Positions 17,767 to 26,337 of a stretch of 64,000 nt of DNA are shown piece after piece. Origin of the DNA: Arthrobacter antibioticus (lineage in GTDB: Bacteria > Actinomycetota > Actinomycetes > Actinomycetales > Micrococcaceae); assembly GCF_030063205.1 (NCBI RefSeq), contig NZ_JASISQ010000001.1, positions 609,152 to 673,151 on the forward strand, written 5' to 3'. A program made the position numbers and the translations under genes. Positions within the stretch are counted from its first letter, which is position 1. Each line of letters begins with the position of its first letter. The notes below the pieces were generated by a model. The model was not told where the DNA came from, ran no database searches, and saw nothing but the letters and a program-made list of their open reading frames with translations.

Positions 17767-18702
17767 ATGGCACGGATTTATGACAATGTTACCCAATTGG
17801 TGGGCGGCACACCCTTGGTGCGCCTCAACCGCCTAACTGAAGGCCTGGATGCCACGGTGGCTGTGAAGCTGGAGTTCTACAACCCTGCCAACAGCGTCAA
17901 GGACAGGATCGGTGTCGCCATTGTTGATGCAGCAGAGGCGTCGGGGGAACTCAAGCCCGGTGGCACTATTGTGGAGGGCACCTCAGGGAACACAGGCATC
18001 GCCTTGGCCATGGTTGGCGCTGCACGCGGCTACAAAGTTATCCTGACCATGCCAGAGACAATGTCCACTGAGCGGCGCGTCATGCTCCGTGCGTACGGTG
18101 CTGAGATTGTTTTGACGCCGGGTTCCGAGGGTATGCGCGGATCCCTAGACCGAGCGAAGGAAATCGTCGCCAACACGGAAAATGCTGTCTGGGCCCAACA
18201 ATTCGCCAATGTTGCAAACCCCGAGGCGCACCGGCGTACCACCGCCGAGGAAATCTGGAACGACACCGATGGGGCCGTTGATATCTTCGTTGCCGGAGTT
18301 GGTACCGGTGGAACCGTCACAGGTGTTGGCCAAGTCCTCAAGGAACGCAAGCCCGGCGTGCAGATTGTTGCCGTGGAGCCCCTAGATTCGGCCATCCTCA
18401 ACGGTGGGGCCCCTGGCCCCCACAAGATTCAGGGTCTGGGCGCCAACTTTATTCCTGAAATTCTGGATCAAGACATCTACGACGAAGTATTCGACGCCAC
18501 GCTAGAGGACTCCGTCCGGGTTGCCCGCGAACTCGGTGTCAAAGAAGGGATCTTGGGCGGCATTTCCTCCGGAGCGATCGTCTGGGCTGCCCTGGAACTG
18601 GCTAAACGCCCGGAAAACGCCGGCAAACTCATAGTCGCCATCATCTGCGATTTCGGCGAACGCTACATTTCCACAGTGCTTTACGACGACATCCGGGGCT
18701 AG
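17767..18702 (+). CDS. cysK: Cysteine synthase A (O-acetylserine sulfhydrylase)
   Basis: 311 aa, PLP-dependent fold II. The PLP lysine is in NSVKDRIG, the substrate loop is EGTSGNTGI, and the phosphate-binding glycines are [10 protein letters not shown]. It makes cysteine from O-acetylserine and sulfide. GAAGGAGAAGTC precedes the ATG. The next gene makes its substrate. The C-terminal ISSGA motif and lack of a CBS domain argue against cystathionine beta-synthase. Confidence 0.96.
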   Translation: MARIYDNVTQLVGGTPLVRLNRLTEGLDATVAVKLEFYNPANSVKDRIGVAIVDAAEASGELKPGGTIVEGTSGNTGIALAMVGAARGYKVILTMPETMSTERRVMLRAYGAEIVLTPGSEGMRGSLDRAKEIVANTENAVWAQQFANVANPEAHRRTTAEEIWNDTDGAVDIFVAGVGTGGTVTGVGQVLKERKPGVQIVAVEPLDSAILNGGAPGPHKIQGLGANFIPEILDQDIYDEVFDATLEDSVRVARELGVKEGILGGISSGAIVWAALELAKRPENAGKLIVAIICDFGERYISTVLYDDIRG

Positions 18703-18725
18703 TAAGTATCCTTGGCGGAATATTT

Positions 18726-18762
18726 CCCGCATCAATGACGCTGTCGGTGTCAGTGATGCGGG
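18726..18762 (+). terminator. Hairpin between cysK and cysE
   Basis: CCCGCATCA (18726-18734) pairs with TGATGCGGG (18754-18762), with an inner helix TGACGC/GTGTCA. No T-run follows, so it may reduce rather than stop read-through into cysE. Confidence 0.6.
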
Positions 18763-18876
18763 TCTTGCCGTCTGGGGACTTTGTTTGTTCGAACGCTGCG
18801 TAGTGGGACGGCTCCTTTGCGCAGGCATGGCAAACCACGCCAAGAATTATCTGTGGCGCTCAACTGAAGGAAGTCT

Positions 18877-19464
18877 GTGGGATTTTTCAGCAGAATACAT
18901 GAAGACCTCGAGTCGGCCCGCTCGCATGATCCGGCTGCCCGCAGTTCGGCAGAAAACTTTTTCATATACTCGGGGCTCCATGCCATCTGGATGCATCGGC
19001 TAACCCACAAGATGTGGGCTAAACCGGGATTGCGGTTTCCTGCAAGGGCATTGTCACAGTTGGCGCGTTTTGTCACAGGAATCGAGATCCATCCGGGTGC
19101 CACCATTGGCAGGCGCTTCTTCATCGACCACGGCATGGGCGTTGTTATTGGCGAGACAAGCAACATTGGTGATGACGTCATGATCTATCACGGGGTAACC
19201 CTCGGGGGCCGTTCTCTGGCCAAGGTCAAGAGGCACCCAACCATCGGCGACCGTGTCACCATAGGTGCCGGTGCGAAGGTGCTGGGCCCCATCACCATTG
19301 GCAGTGACTCCGCCATTGGCGCCAACGCCGTCGTGGTCAAAGAGGCACCTTGTAACTCCATCATCACGGGCGTCCCAGCCACATGGCGGCATCGAGACGC
19401 TAAGCGTGAGATGGCTCCGGCCGTCGATCCAGCGGAGTACATCGACCCGGCCATGTGGATTTAG
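18877..19464 (+). CDS. cysE: Serine O-acetyltransferase (EpsC/CysE)
   Basis: 195 aa, the short form without the long N-terminal domain of E. coli CysE. The left-handed beta-helix has hexapeptide repeats ([51 protein letters not shown]) with the catalytic Asp-His pair in FIDHGMG. It acetylates serine to feed CysK. The start is a GTG after GAAGGAAG. It lies 174 bp downstream of cysK with a hairpin between. Confidence 0.95.
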   Translation: MGFFSRIHEDLESARSHDPAARSSAENFFIYSGLHAIWMHRLTHKMWAKPGLRFPARALSQLARFVTGIEIHPGATIGRRFFIDHGMGVVIGETSNIGDDVMIYHGVTLGGRSLAKVKRHPTIGDRVTIGAGAKVLGPITIGSDSAIGANAVVVKEAPCNSIITGVPATWRHRDAKREMAPAVDPAEYIDPAMWI

Positions 19465-19469
19465 TTCTT

Positions 19470-19900
19470 TCAGCTACCCACGTAGGCGCGGGCTATGGAG
19501 GAAAGTGCGGCTTCATTCGCATCCGTCCAGGCGTCCATGGACAGCCCCGCCCCCGAGAGCTCCAGACTGACGAGTCCGTGGACTTGCCCCCAGACTGCCA
19601 TGGCGACTGCGGCCGGAGGTCCAGCTGCAGGTGCGTTCTCAAGCAGTGCAGACACGGCAGCCACCAGTGGCGCCAGCGCTTCATGGAAAAAGTCCAGCGC
19701 TCCCTCACGGCGATCCCCTGATCCTTGCCAGCCGGCAAACATGAGCAAGTGAAGCACCGGTTGTCACAGTGCCCATTCCCGAAATGCCCGACCCAGCGCC
19801 AGCAAGCCCCGCGGTGCTGCCGCGGACGCAGACGCCGCGAGCATGCGAAATTCTTCTTTAACATCGGCTGCCACGCCTTAGACAGCCGCGTCCATGCGCC
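19470..19900 (-). pseudogene. TetR-family regulator remnant (WHG-type ligand domain)
   Basis: The minus strand encodes the C-terminal half of a TetR regulator: GLLALGRAFREWAL, then QPVLHLLMFAGWQ, and later AVWGQVHGLVSLELSG near the end. TGA interrupts the frame between REWAL and QPVLH (about 19765), and a TAA lies just before GVAADVKEEF. I could not find a helix-turn-helix N-terminus in the 200 bp upstream. The gene is decayed and should make no functional repressor. Confidence 0.7.
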
Positions 19901-20098
19901 TGATAAAAACTTTAGCGGTGTGCATAGGAGGTCTTGCCTTAGGCCCCACATTTTTCGCCTACTGGGAAAGCCCCGAGCATCGACAGGACTTTGCCGCCAG
20001 CGCTGGAGACCCCTTCACTTTGCCCCGTGGCGAGCGTTCATGAGGCAGAGCGCAGGAACGGCACGTCAGCGCTTGGGCCGCTGATCACCGCACCCCAG

Positions 20099-20149
20099 AA
20101 CGACGGCGGCGGGTAACCTTTTTTTCAAAGGTTACCCGCCGCCGTCGTT
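20099..20149 (-). terminator. 23-bp perfect hairpin downstream of gnd
   Basis: Arms at 20099-20121 and 20127-20149 pair perfectly around TTTTC, 13 bp past the gnd stop. Stem length is exceptional and no external T-run is present. It probably ends gnd transcription. Confidence 0.8.
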
Positions 20150-20161
20150 CGCCACCGTGGA

Positions 20162-21628
20162 TTAGTGAGTGTCTACGGCACTTACCTCGGATTTGTCCCC
20201 GCTCCACTGGGTGTGAAACGTACCTTCTTCGTCAACACGGTTGTACGTGTGGGCGCCGAAGAGGTCGCGCAGTCCCTGGGTCAGCGCGGCGGGCAGGCGC
20301 TTGCGGCGTAACCCGTCGTAGTACGCAAGCGAGGAAGAGAACACCGGAACCGGGATGCCAAGCTGAACGGCGGTGGACACCACGCGGCGCCAAGCTGGGA
20401 GAACCTCGGCAATTTCGGCTGCGAACGCCGGCGCGAACAACAGGTTCGCCGGCTTCTCTTCTGCCGCGTAGGCCTTTGTGATGTCCTTGAGCAGCTCTGC
20501 ACGGATGATGCAGCCGCCGCGCCATAGGGAAGCGATCTCGTCAAGCTTCAGATCCCAGTTGTACTCGGTGGCCGCGGAGGTCAACATGTCGATGCCTTGG
20601 GCGTAGCTAATCAGTTTGGACGCATAGAGAGCCTGGCGGACATCTTCAACAAAGTCCGCGCCTAGTTCCACGGAAACCTCATGGCCGGTCAGGACCTCTT
20701 GGCCAATGGCACGCTGGTTGCGCTGGGAAGACAGTCCGCGAGCAAACACGGACTCGGCGATCGCCGAGGTGGGTGAGCCAAGATCAAGGGCTGACTGGAC
20801 AGTCCAGCGGCCCGTGCCTTTCTGGCCTGCCGAGTCAACAATGACATCAACCAGCGGCTTGCCGGTCTTGGCATCAACATGACCCAGCACCTCGGCTGTG
20901 ATTTCAATCAGGAATGAGGCCAGCTGCCCCTCGTTCCACTTCTTGAAGATCTCTGCCTGCTCAGCCGGTTCGATGCCGGCGGCGCTGCGGAGGAGGTCGT
21001 AGGCCTCACCGATGACCTGCATGTCCGCATACTCAATACCGTTATGGACCATTTTCACAAAGTGGCCGGCACCGTCAGTTCCAATCCATGCACAGCAAGG
21101 CTGGCCGTCCACCTTGGCGGAGATCTTTTCCAGCAGCGGACCCAGGGCGTCGTAGGATTCCTTGGAGCCACCGGGCATGATGGACGGGCCCAGCAGGGCA
21201 CCTTCTTCACCTCCGGATACGCCAACACCTACGAAGTGCAAGTCTTTTTTGGCTAAGGCGGCTTCACGGCGGCGGGTGTCCTGGAAGTTGGAGTTGCCGC
21301 CATCTATGATGATGTCTCCGGCCTCCATGAGCGGCACGAGGGCATCGATCACCGAGTCAACGGGAGCGCCGGCCTTAACCATCATGAGCACGCGGCGCGG
21401 TTTCTCCAACGACTCTACAAGTTCGGCGAGCGTCTGGGTGCGCACGAAGTTTCCTTCGGTGCCGTGGGCATCCAACAACGCGTCGGTTTTTTCAACCGAG
21501 CGGTTGTGCAGCGCCACTGTATATCCGTTGCGGGCCAGGTTGCGGGCCAAGTTGGCGCCCATGACGGCTAGGCCAGTGACGCCCATCTGTGCTGTGCCAG
21601 TTTGTGCAGTGTCATTTTGTGCAGACAT
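20162..21628 (-). CDS. gnd: 6-phosphogluconate dehydrogenase, decarboxylating
   Basis: 488 aa. The oxidative pentose-phosphate enzyme that converts 6-phosphogluconate to ribulose-5-phosphate with NADP. GLAVMGANLARNLARNGY is the dinucleotide fold, IIDGGNSNFQDTRRRE, HFVGVGVSGGEEGA and KMVHNGIEYADMQ form the substrate site, and KGTGRWTVQSALDLG lies in the helical domain. I chose the ATG at 21628 because TCTGGAGGTAGC precedes it; the frame is open further upstream without family sequence. The gene is monocistronic and divergent from the dehydrogenase at 21866. Confidence 0.96.
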   Translation of the reverse strand: MSAQNDTAQTGTAQMGVTGLAVMGANLARNLARNGYTVALHNRSVEKTDALLDAHGTEGNFVRTQTLAELVESLEKPRRVLMMVKAGAPVDSVIDALVPLMEAGDIIIDGGNSNFQDTRRREAALAKKDLHFVGVGVSGGEEGALLGPSIMPGGSKESYDALGPLLEKISAKVDGQPCCAWIGTDGAGHFVKMVHNGIEYADMQVIGEAYDLLRSAAGIEPAEQAEIFKKWNEGQLASFLIEITAEVLGHVDAKTGKPLVDVIVDSAGQKGTGRWTVQSALDLGSPTSAIAESVFARGLSSQRNQRAIGQEVLTGHEVSVELGADFVEDVRQALYASKLISYAQGIDMLTSAATEYNWDLKLDEIASLWRGGCIIRAELLKDITKAYAAEEKPANLLFAPAFAAEIAEVLPAWRRVVSTAVQLGIPVPVFSSSLAYYDGLRRKRLPAALTQGLRDLFGAHTYNRVDEEGTFHTQWSGDKSEVSAVDTH

Positions 21629-21865
21629 GCTACCTCCAGAGTGAATTGAACAGTTTCCTCCAGCATATCGGTGACGACTCAGGTTCCCCAGTTGGTTACA
21701 GGATTTTTCGGGCGGACAGGTGCGCGAACATGCTGGTGGTGCGCGGCTGAGCGGGCATACAGATGCTTGTCTCATTTGAGACTGGCTTTATAAAAATTTA
21801 CGGGTCTGGAGCCGGACCCGAGTTTCTATGGACGTGGTTCAGTATTTTGTGTGCACTTCATTACG

Positions 21866-22927
21866 ATGAAGATTATGAGCCCTAAAAATATTACGATTGC
21901 GATTGCTGTTCCACTCAGCTCCGAGCTTGTGGAGCGCATCAAGTCGGCGCATCCAACCGTGACCGTTCGCTATGAACCCGAACTGCTGCCACCGGAGCGG
22001 TTCCCGGCCGACCACGCAGGGGATCCGGCGTTCAAACGAACAGCCGAACAGGAAGCGCGCTATTGGAAAATGCTCCGCAGCGCCGATGTGCTCTACGGTT
22101 TTCCCAATGAAGATGCTCAGGGGCTGGCTAGCATCTCCTCAAGCCCGAAGCTGCGGTGGATTCAAGCCATGGCAGCCGGCGCAGGTGGCACCGTCAAGGC
22201 GGCCAACCTGTCCCCCTCAGACCTAGCGCGTATAACTGTCACCAGCTCTGCTGGCGTCCACGCCTTGCCACTAGCTGAATTTGCCATGCTAGGCATCCTG
22301 AACGGCTTCAAAGGCACAGTAGCGCTTGCCGCCGATCAGGCCGCGAAGCACTGGCCGGAGCTCCGGAGCCCTACACGTTTGCTCAGTGGCTCCAACGTAG
22401 TCATTGCCGGACTTGGCGAGATTGGTCTTGAAACTGCGCGCCTGGCCCGGGCACTAGGCATGAACGTCAGCGGCACCAAACGCAACGTAGAAGCCATCGA
22501 CGGTATAGACGTAGTCACCGACACCGCCGGACTTCCCGATCTTGTGGCCACAGCCGACGTTCTCATCAACACTCTCCCTGGAACGCCCTATACGGAAAAA
22601 CTAATCAATTCAAAAATCTTCAACGCCATGAAACCGGGCACGATTCTGATCAATGTGGGCCGTGGCACGGTTGTTGACGAGGAGGATCTCTTGGCAGCAC
22701 TGAACAATGGCCAGCTCTCATACGCTTGCCTCGATGTCTTCGCCGAGGAGCCGTTGCCAACGAACAGTGAACTATGGTCGCACCCACTTGTGTTGGTCTC
22801 ACCCCACTGCTCAGCCTTGAGTGCAGCGGAGAACCGTCTCATTGCCGAGCGTTTCATCGAGAACCTCACGCGCTTTCAGGCCGACGAGGAGCTATTGCAC
22901 CCTGTGGATTCTGTCTACTTCTACTAG
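21866..22927 (+). CDS. D-2-hydroxyacid dehydrogenase
   Basis: About 353 aa, NAD(P)-dependent. The Rossmann motif is GLGEIGLETARLARALGM, the substrate Arg is in INVGRGTVVDEEDL, the Glu in DVFAEEPLP, and the catalytic His in SPHCSALS. The layout is that of glyoxylate/hydroxypyruvate reductase-like members; the substrate is unknown. Possible starts are a GTG at 21851 and ATGs at 21866 and 21875; none has a clear Shine-Dalgarno site. It is divergent from gnd. Confidence 0.85.
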   Translation: MKIMSPKNITIAIAVPLSSELVERIKSAHPTVTVRYEPELLPPERFPADHAGDPAFKRTAEQEARYWKMLRSADVLYGFPNEDAQGLASISSSPKLRWIQAMAAGAGGTVKAANLSPSDLARITVTSSAGVHALPLAEFAMLGILNGFKGTVALAADQAAKHWPELRSPTRLLSGSNVVIAGLGEIGLETARLARALGMNVSGTKRNVEAIDGIDVVTDTAGLPDLVATADVLINTLPGTPYTEKLINSKIFNAMKPGTILINVGRGTVVDEEDLLAALNNGQLSYACLDVFAEEPLPTNSELWSHPLVLVSPHCSALSAAENRLIAERFIENLTRFQADEELLHPVDSVYFY

Positions 22928-22977
22928 CTCACAGCTGCCACCACAGGGCCTCCACCGCAGAGGTAGAACGTCCGTTG

Positions 22978-23006
22978 TTGTGTTTTTCCCCTAGGAGAGG
23001 TATATT
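22978..23006 (+). promoter_or_regulatory. Promoter of the first C-rich-loop RNA locus
   Basis: TTGTGT (22978-22983), a 17-base spacer and TATATT (23001-23006). Initiation about seven bases later falls on the foot of the hairpin at 23014. Confidence 0.6.
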
Positions 23007-23012
23007 TTCTCC

Positions 23013-23108
23013 AGGCCTTCCCCTGTGGCGTCCCCCAATAGCCACAGTGGAAGGTCCACCAATTTAAGTGCCCGTTTTGAGAGTTTCTCCGGTGCTGCGG
23101 ATTTTTTT
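23013..23108 (+). ncRNA. Candidate small RNA 1 with C-rich apical loop
   Basis: A 43-nt hairpin (23014-23056) has a 7-bp inner helix CTGTGGC/GCCACAG, a single C-T mismatch and an outer helix GGCCTTCC/GGAAGGTC. Its 11-base loop is GTCCCCCAATA. A weak hairpin (TCCG/CGGA, 23088-23101) with seven Ts follows, giving a transcript of about 96 nt. The same architecture and identical loop recur 205 bp downstream with different stem bases. No open frame fits. The C-rich loop recalls the actinobacterial 6C RNA, but I cannot equate them. Confidence 0.55.
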
Positions 23109-23180
23109 GCCTCAAGTTTCAGCATGTGAAACTTCTTCTTGACCCCAAGCTGTGAACATCTGGCAATGGAGTGTGTCAGT

Positions 23181-23209
23181 TTGCATCTGGCCGTGCCAGT
23201 TGTTATATT
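23181..23209 (+). promoter_or_regulatory. Promoter of the second C-rich-loop RNA locus
   Basis: TTGCAT (23181-23186), a 17-base spacer and TATATT (23204-23209), the same -10 and spacing as the first locus. Initiation falls next to the hairpin base at 23219. Confidence 0.6.
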
Positions 23210-23216
23210 TTTAGTA

Positions 23217-23270
23217 CTGGTTCCCCACCACAGCGTCCCCCAATAGCTGTGGCGGGGAGCCTTTTATTTT
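23217..23270 (+). ncRNA. Candidate small RNA 2 with C-rich apical loop
   Basis: A 43-nt hairpin (23219-23261), the same length as in copy 1: outer helix GGTTCCCC/GGGGAGCC, one A-C mismatch, 7-bp inner helix CCACAGC/GCTGTGG and the identical 11-base loop GTCCCCCAATA. TTTTATTTT follows at once, so the hairpin doubles as a terminator and the transcript would be about 50-55 nt. The helices differ from copy 1 at most positions yet stay paired, which indicates selection on structure and loop. Confidence 0.55.
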
Positions 23271-23317
23271 AAGCAGCAGCTTGGGCCACTGCGGTCATTT
23301 GCAATCATTGGCCCCCA

Positions 23318-23650
23318 TCAACTTGCCATCTGCAGTGGACCGCGAACCCGCCATGGCGCGCCATCAGCGTCACGCTCTAATTCCATGGTGACCAGCTCAC
23401 TGCGCAGGTTACGCCCAAGACGAGCCTGTAAGCGCCACACCTGCACATCCACGCGCCCCTGCCCCTTGGGCATGCGCTGCGCATGTTTCCACCATTCAAC
23501 CCGCTCATACCAACGCACAGGCTCGGCGCCCACCAGCCAGACCCGGCCATCTCGGTGAACAGCGGCAGGAACCCCTGCCGCGGTCATTGTTACCGTCACT
23601 TCTTCCACACCCGTTTTCATGTCACAGATGCTACGGACAGGGACTGACAT
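23318..23650 (-). CDS. DUF6504-type small protein
   Basis: 110 aa with several Trp/Arg-rich blocks: DGRVWLVGAEPVRWYERVEWW and a C-terminal R-Y-W-like half (VDVQVWRLQARLGR, then LVTMELERDADGAPWRVRG). I assign it to DUF6504 by this pattern; function unknown. Proteins of this type often sit beside DNA repair genes in actinobacteria. An ATG at 23620 is an alternative start. It lies downstream of the exonuclease gene on the same strand, separated by a long inverted repeat. Confidence 0.55.
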   Translation of the reverse strand: MSVPVRSICDMKTGVEEVTVTMTAAGVPAAVHRDGRVWLVGAEPVRWYERVEWWKHAQRMPKGQGRVDVQVWRLQARLGRNLRSELVTMELERDADGAPWRVRGPLQMAS

Positions 23651-23666
23651 TGGTGCCTGCCCATAG

Positions 23667-23731
23667 CGTGAGGTTGGAGATAATGACGCCTCCGCCGGGT
23701 CGGCGGTGGCGTCATTATCTCCAACCTCACG
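23667..23731. repeat. 30-bp inverted repeat with one mismatch (long hairpin, copy B)
   Basis: Arms of 24 bp (23667-23690 and 23708-23731), then a T-T mismatch and 6 more pairs around a GGT loop. It lies between the exonuclease and DUF6504 genes. The arm (GAGGTTGGAGATAATGAC) matches copy A at 8142 except for paired transitions, so the two are homologous palindromes. No T-tract follows on the minus strand. Confidence 0.9.
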
Positions 23732-23744
23732 AAGAGGGGGCCAG

Positions 23745-24647
23745 CTACTTGAAGGCGAGCAGGCGCAGAAACTTCAGCTCCCCGATGACCGCAATATCCT
23801 GCCCGGTCGCAGCGAGCTCGTAGGCCCGCTTGACCTTGGCGCTGGGGCGCCCGCCCCGCTCCAACTCGGCACAGACAACCAGGGTAACTTTTTTCGTTGT
23901 GCTGTTGGCAATGGAGGCACCCCTGGCTGCCGCAGCGTCCTGGGCTTCCACCCTCGGCATGGCCGCCAGGTCTCCGCTAAATACTATTGTTTGACCAAAA
24001 AGGGGACCATAGGCATTTGCATTAGGGTTAGCCTGCGGTAGATCGGCCAGTTTTCTTGTGTAGCCCGCAGCGTAGTAGCTGGGCGTTTGCGGGGCGGCAC
24101 TGCCGCCACCAGGCCAGAGAGCGGCCAGACTGGACACATCGTTGCGCCGGGCCAGTTCCAGGGCTATCAGGGCACTCGCCCGGGCGTCGTCACCGGCATC
24201 GTGGTGGTTGAAGGCCGGAAGTTCTAAGGCATCCACAACATCTGAAAGTGCGTAATGCTCCAGTTTCAAGAACTTGCGGGCGAGAGCCAGCGTGCAATGA
24301 AAATCCAGTGTGGGCGCTGGGAGCCCACACACCTCATTTGCCTTGGAAATCACTGACTTCTCAAAGCTAACGTTGTGGCCCACCAACGCATCGCCAGCAA
24401 TAAAGTCCATCATGGGTCCGTGAATGCCACTCCAGCTAGGCATGTTGCGCACTTGAGTTGCGGTTATGCCGTGGATTGCCACATTGACAGGGTGGAACTC
24501 GTTGTAACCGGGCAGCGGATTCATCAACCACGTTGCCTGTTCAACAACAACTCCTGCCCGAACCTTCGTCAGACCGACTGCGCAAGCCGATGCCCGGAAG
24601 TTATTGGCTGTCTCAAAATCAATAGCTGTGAAAGATATCCCCTGCAT
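23745..24647 (-). CDS. DEDDh exonuclease with C-terminal BRCT domain
   Basis: 300 aa. The N-terminal 170 residues are a DnaQ-like 3'-5' exonuclease: FTAIDFETAN (first acidic pair), DALVGHNVSFE (third acidic region) and NHHDAGDDARA (catalytic His and Asp). After a linker, FGQTIVFSGDLAAMPR and NSTTKKVTLVVCAE form a BRCT domain. This fusion is widespread in actinobacteria and presumed to act in DNA repair. AGGGAAGC precedes the ATG. It follows the tRNA-Val terminator. Confidence 0.88.
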   Translation of the reverse strand: MQGISFTAIDFETANNFRASACAVGLTKVRAGVVVEQATWLMNPLPGYNEFHPVNVAIHGITATQVRNMPSWSGIHGPMMDFIAGDALVGHNVSFEKSVISKANEVCGLPAPTLDFHCTLALARKFLKLEHYALSDVVDALELPAFNHHDAGDDARASALIALELARRNDVSSLAALWPGGGSAAPQTPSYYAAGYTRKLADLPQANPNANAYGPLFGQTIVFSGDLAAMPRVEAQDAAAARGASIANSTTKKVTLVVCAELERGGRPSAKVKRAYELAATGQDIAVIGELKFLRLLAFK

Positions 24648-24712
24648 GAGCTTCCCTAGTCAGTACTCGATAATGCCCAACACGTACAAAATTTGCTCAG
24701 CTCTCAACGAAC

Positions 24713-24760
24713 AAAAAACCCCGTGGATTCTTAGCTTTCGCCTTGAATTCACGGGGTTTT
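24713..24760 (-). terminator. Terminator downstream of tRNA-Val
   Basis: CACGGGGTTTT (24750-24760) pairs with AAAACCCCGTG (24715-24725), and on the minus strand the stem runs into a T-tract. It lies just past the tRNA 3' end. Confidence 0.85.
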
Positions 24761-24763
24761 CTT

Positions 24764-24839
24764 TGGTGGGTCCTACCGGGATCGAACCGATGACATCCAC
24801 GGTGTAAACGTGGCGCTCTACCAGCTGAGCTAAAGACCC
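24764..24839 (-). tRNA. tRNA-Val(TAC)
   Basis: On the minus strand the acceptor GGGTCTT pairs with AGGACCC, the D arm is GCTC/GAGC, the anticodon arm is CCACG-TTTACAC-CGTGG with anticodon TAC, and the T arm is ATCGG-TTCGATC-CCGGT. The discriminator is A and the terminal CCA is encoded (24764-24766), unlike in the tRNA-His of this window. Confidence 0.96.
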
Positions 24840-24910
24840 ATTCATTGCTTAAGGCTTACAAGCATTGCGCTTGTTGGCCTGACCAACGAGAAACTACTGT
24901 ACATCATGTT

Positions 24911-25858
24911 TTAGTGATTGCGCCAATCGAGCCCCAGCTCATCTGCCAAGTAACCCAGAGCCTCTCCCACACCAATATCCAACTTCACGTCAGCCAGCGG
25001 ATCCCCCCTTGTTATACCCCGGTTGATAATCACCACGTGCTTGCCATCTTTGGCGGCTTTTTTTACAAAACGCAAGCCGCTCATGACTGTCAATGACGAG
25101 CCTGCAACAATCAGCAGCTCGGCCGAATCAACCATCCCAAAGGAGCGCAGCACCCTTTCCTTGGGTACGTTTTCACCAAAGAAAACGAAATCTGGCTTCA
25201 GCATGCCACCGCACAGAGGACACCTGGCAACTTGGAACTCGGAGATGAGCTTCTCGCCCTCCAGGTCAGCGTCAGCATCGGGCGCCGCCGAAACTCCGCC
25301 GGCGGCCACCACAGCGTCCAGGAAACCAGGATTGAGTTCAGTCAGGATGCCGGCAAGAAAAGTCCTGGAATACGTGTTGTTGCACCCCATGCACACAACC
25401 TGGTCAAACCGGCCATGCAGGTCAACCACATTGGTGGCTCCGGCGTCTTCGTGCAGACCATCAACATTTTGAGTGATGATGCCACTTGAGTACCCGCCAC
25501 GCTCCAGCGCAGCCGCGGCATAGTGACCTAAGTTAGGAACGGCATGATGCATGTGGGTCCAGCCCACATGGTTCCTTGCCCAATATCTCTGCCGCAAGAG
25601 GGTGTCCCCCACGAACTCTTGGTAAGTCACGGGTTTACGCACCGGGGCATCAGGACCACGGTAGTCAGGTATGCCCGAATCGGTGCTCAGACCTGCCCCT
25701 GTCAGAAACGCAGCAGGGGATTCGCGCAGCAGTACCGTGAGGCTATCCAAGGCCTCGATGTCAGTAGCGGTCAACCCTGTACTGGTTGCTACGGCGCTCC
25801 TCACGGAATCAGGGCGCACGAAGCCTGTTTGACCGATTCCTGGGCGCACGCTGTCCAT
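24911..25858 (-). CDS. NAD-dependent protein deacylase, sirtuin family
   Basis: 315 aa. NAD-site motifs GAGLSTDSGIPDYRG and ITQNVDGLHEDAG, the catalytic His in VDLHGRFDQ, and two zinc pairs (VCMGC and RCPLCGG) are all present. It removes acyl groups from protein lysines using NAD. The zinc insert is enlarged by an acidic Ala-rich segment. It starts two bases after the stop of the peroxiredoxin gene, so the two are translationally linked. GGAGCGG precedes the ATG. Confidence 0.93.
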   Translation of the reverse strand: MDSVRPGIGQTGFVRPDSVRSAVATSTGLTATDIEALDSLTVLLRESPAAFLTGAGLSTDSGIPDYRGPDAPVRKPVTYQEFVGDTLLRQRYWARNHVGWTHMHHAVPNLGHYAAAALERGGYSSGIITQNVDGLHEDAGATNVVDLHGRFDQVVCMGCNNTYSRTFLAGILTELNPGFLDAVVAAGGVSAAPDADADLEGEKLISEFQVARCPLCGGMLKPDFVFFGENVPKERVLRSFGMVDSAELLIVAGSSLTVMSGLRFVKKAAKDGKHVVIINRGITRGDPLADVKLDIGVGEALGYLADELGLDWRNH

Positions 25859-25860
25859 GG

Positions 25861-26337
25861 TCAGAGCCGCTCCATCGCCCGCCGGTACCGCGCAAGCTCA
25901 CGGCCTTCTGCCGTAGGGGTGCTAAAAATATCGGCAATGACACCCTCAGCATTGATCAGGAACGTGCTGCGTCCAGCCATGCCACGGACAGAATCAAATA
26001 CCTGATACGCGCTGGCAACTTCACCGTGCGGCCAGAAGTCAGCCAGGAGCTCAAAGTTGTAATCTTCGGCTTGCGCGTAGGCACGCAAGGTGTACTTGCT
26101 ATCAACGGACACAGCCAGTACCCGCACACCAGCTTCGGTAAAATCAGCTAAATTATCGCGCAGTTCAGCCAATTCACTGGTACAAATACCAGAGAAAGCA
26201 AAGGGATAAAACACTAGGGCGACGGCGGTGCCACGCAACCCGGTGAGTGAAACTGGCTCACCAAACTGGTTTGGCAGGCAAAAGTCGGGGGAAGTGTCCC
26301 CCACTTGCAGACCTGGGTGCGTGACGCCGTCGTACAT
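25861..26337 (-). CDS. Peroxiredoxin, AhpE type
   Basis: 158 aa, thioredoxin fold. PFAFSGICTSE carries the peroxidatic Cys with the upstream family Thr/Ser position, and VLAVSVDSKYTLRAYA and GRSTFLINAEG follow. No second conserved Cys is visible near the usual resolving position, so it resembles one-Cys AhpE of mycobacteria. It reduces peroxides, including organic and peroxynitrite substrates in the family. Its start overlaps the stop of the DUF3052 gene by one base. Confidence 0.9.
   Translation of the reverse strand: MYDGVTHPGLQVGDTSPDFCLPNQFGEPVSLTGLRGTAVALVFYPFAFSGICTSELAELRDNLADFTEAGVRVLAVSVDSKYTLRAYAQAEDYNFELLADFWPHGEVASAYQVFDSVRGMAGRSTFLINAEGVIADIFSTPTAEGRELARYRRAMERL

Noticed and set aside
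20281-20544. Several 80-100 codon frames antisense or out of frame within gnd
   Set aside because: They are compositional shadows; gnd accounts for the whole interval with conserved motifs.
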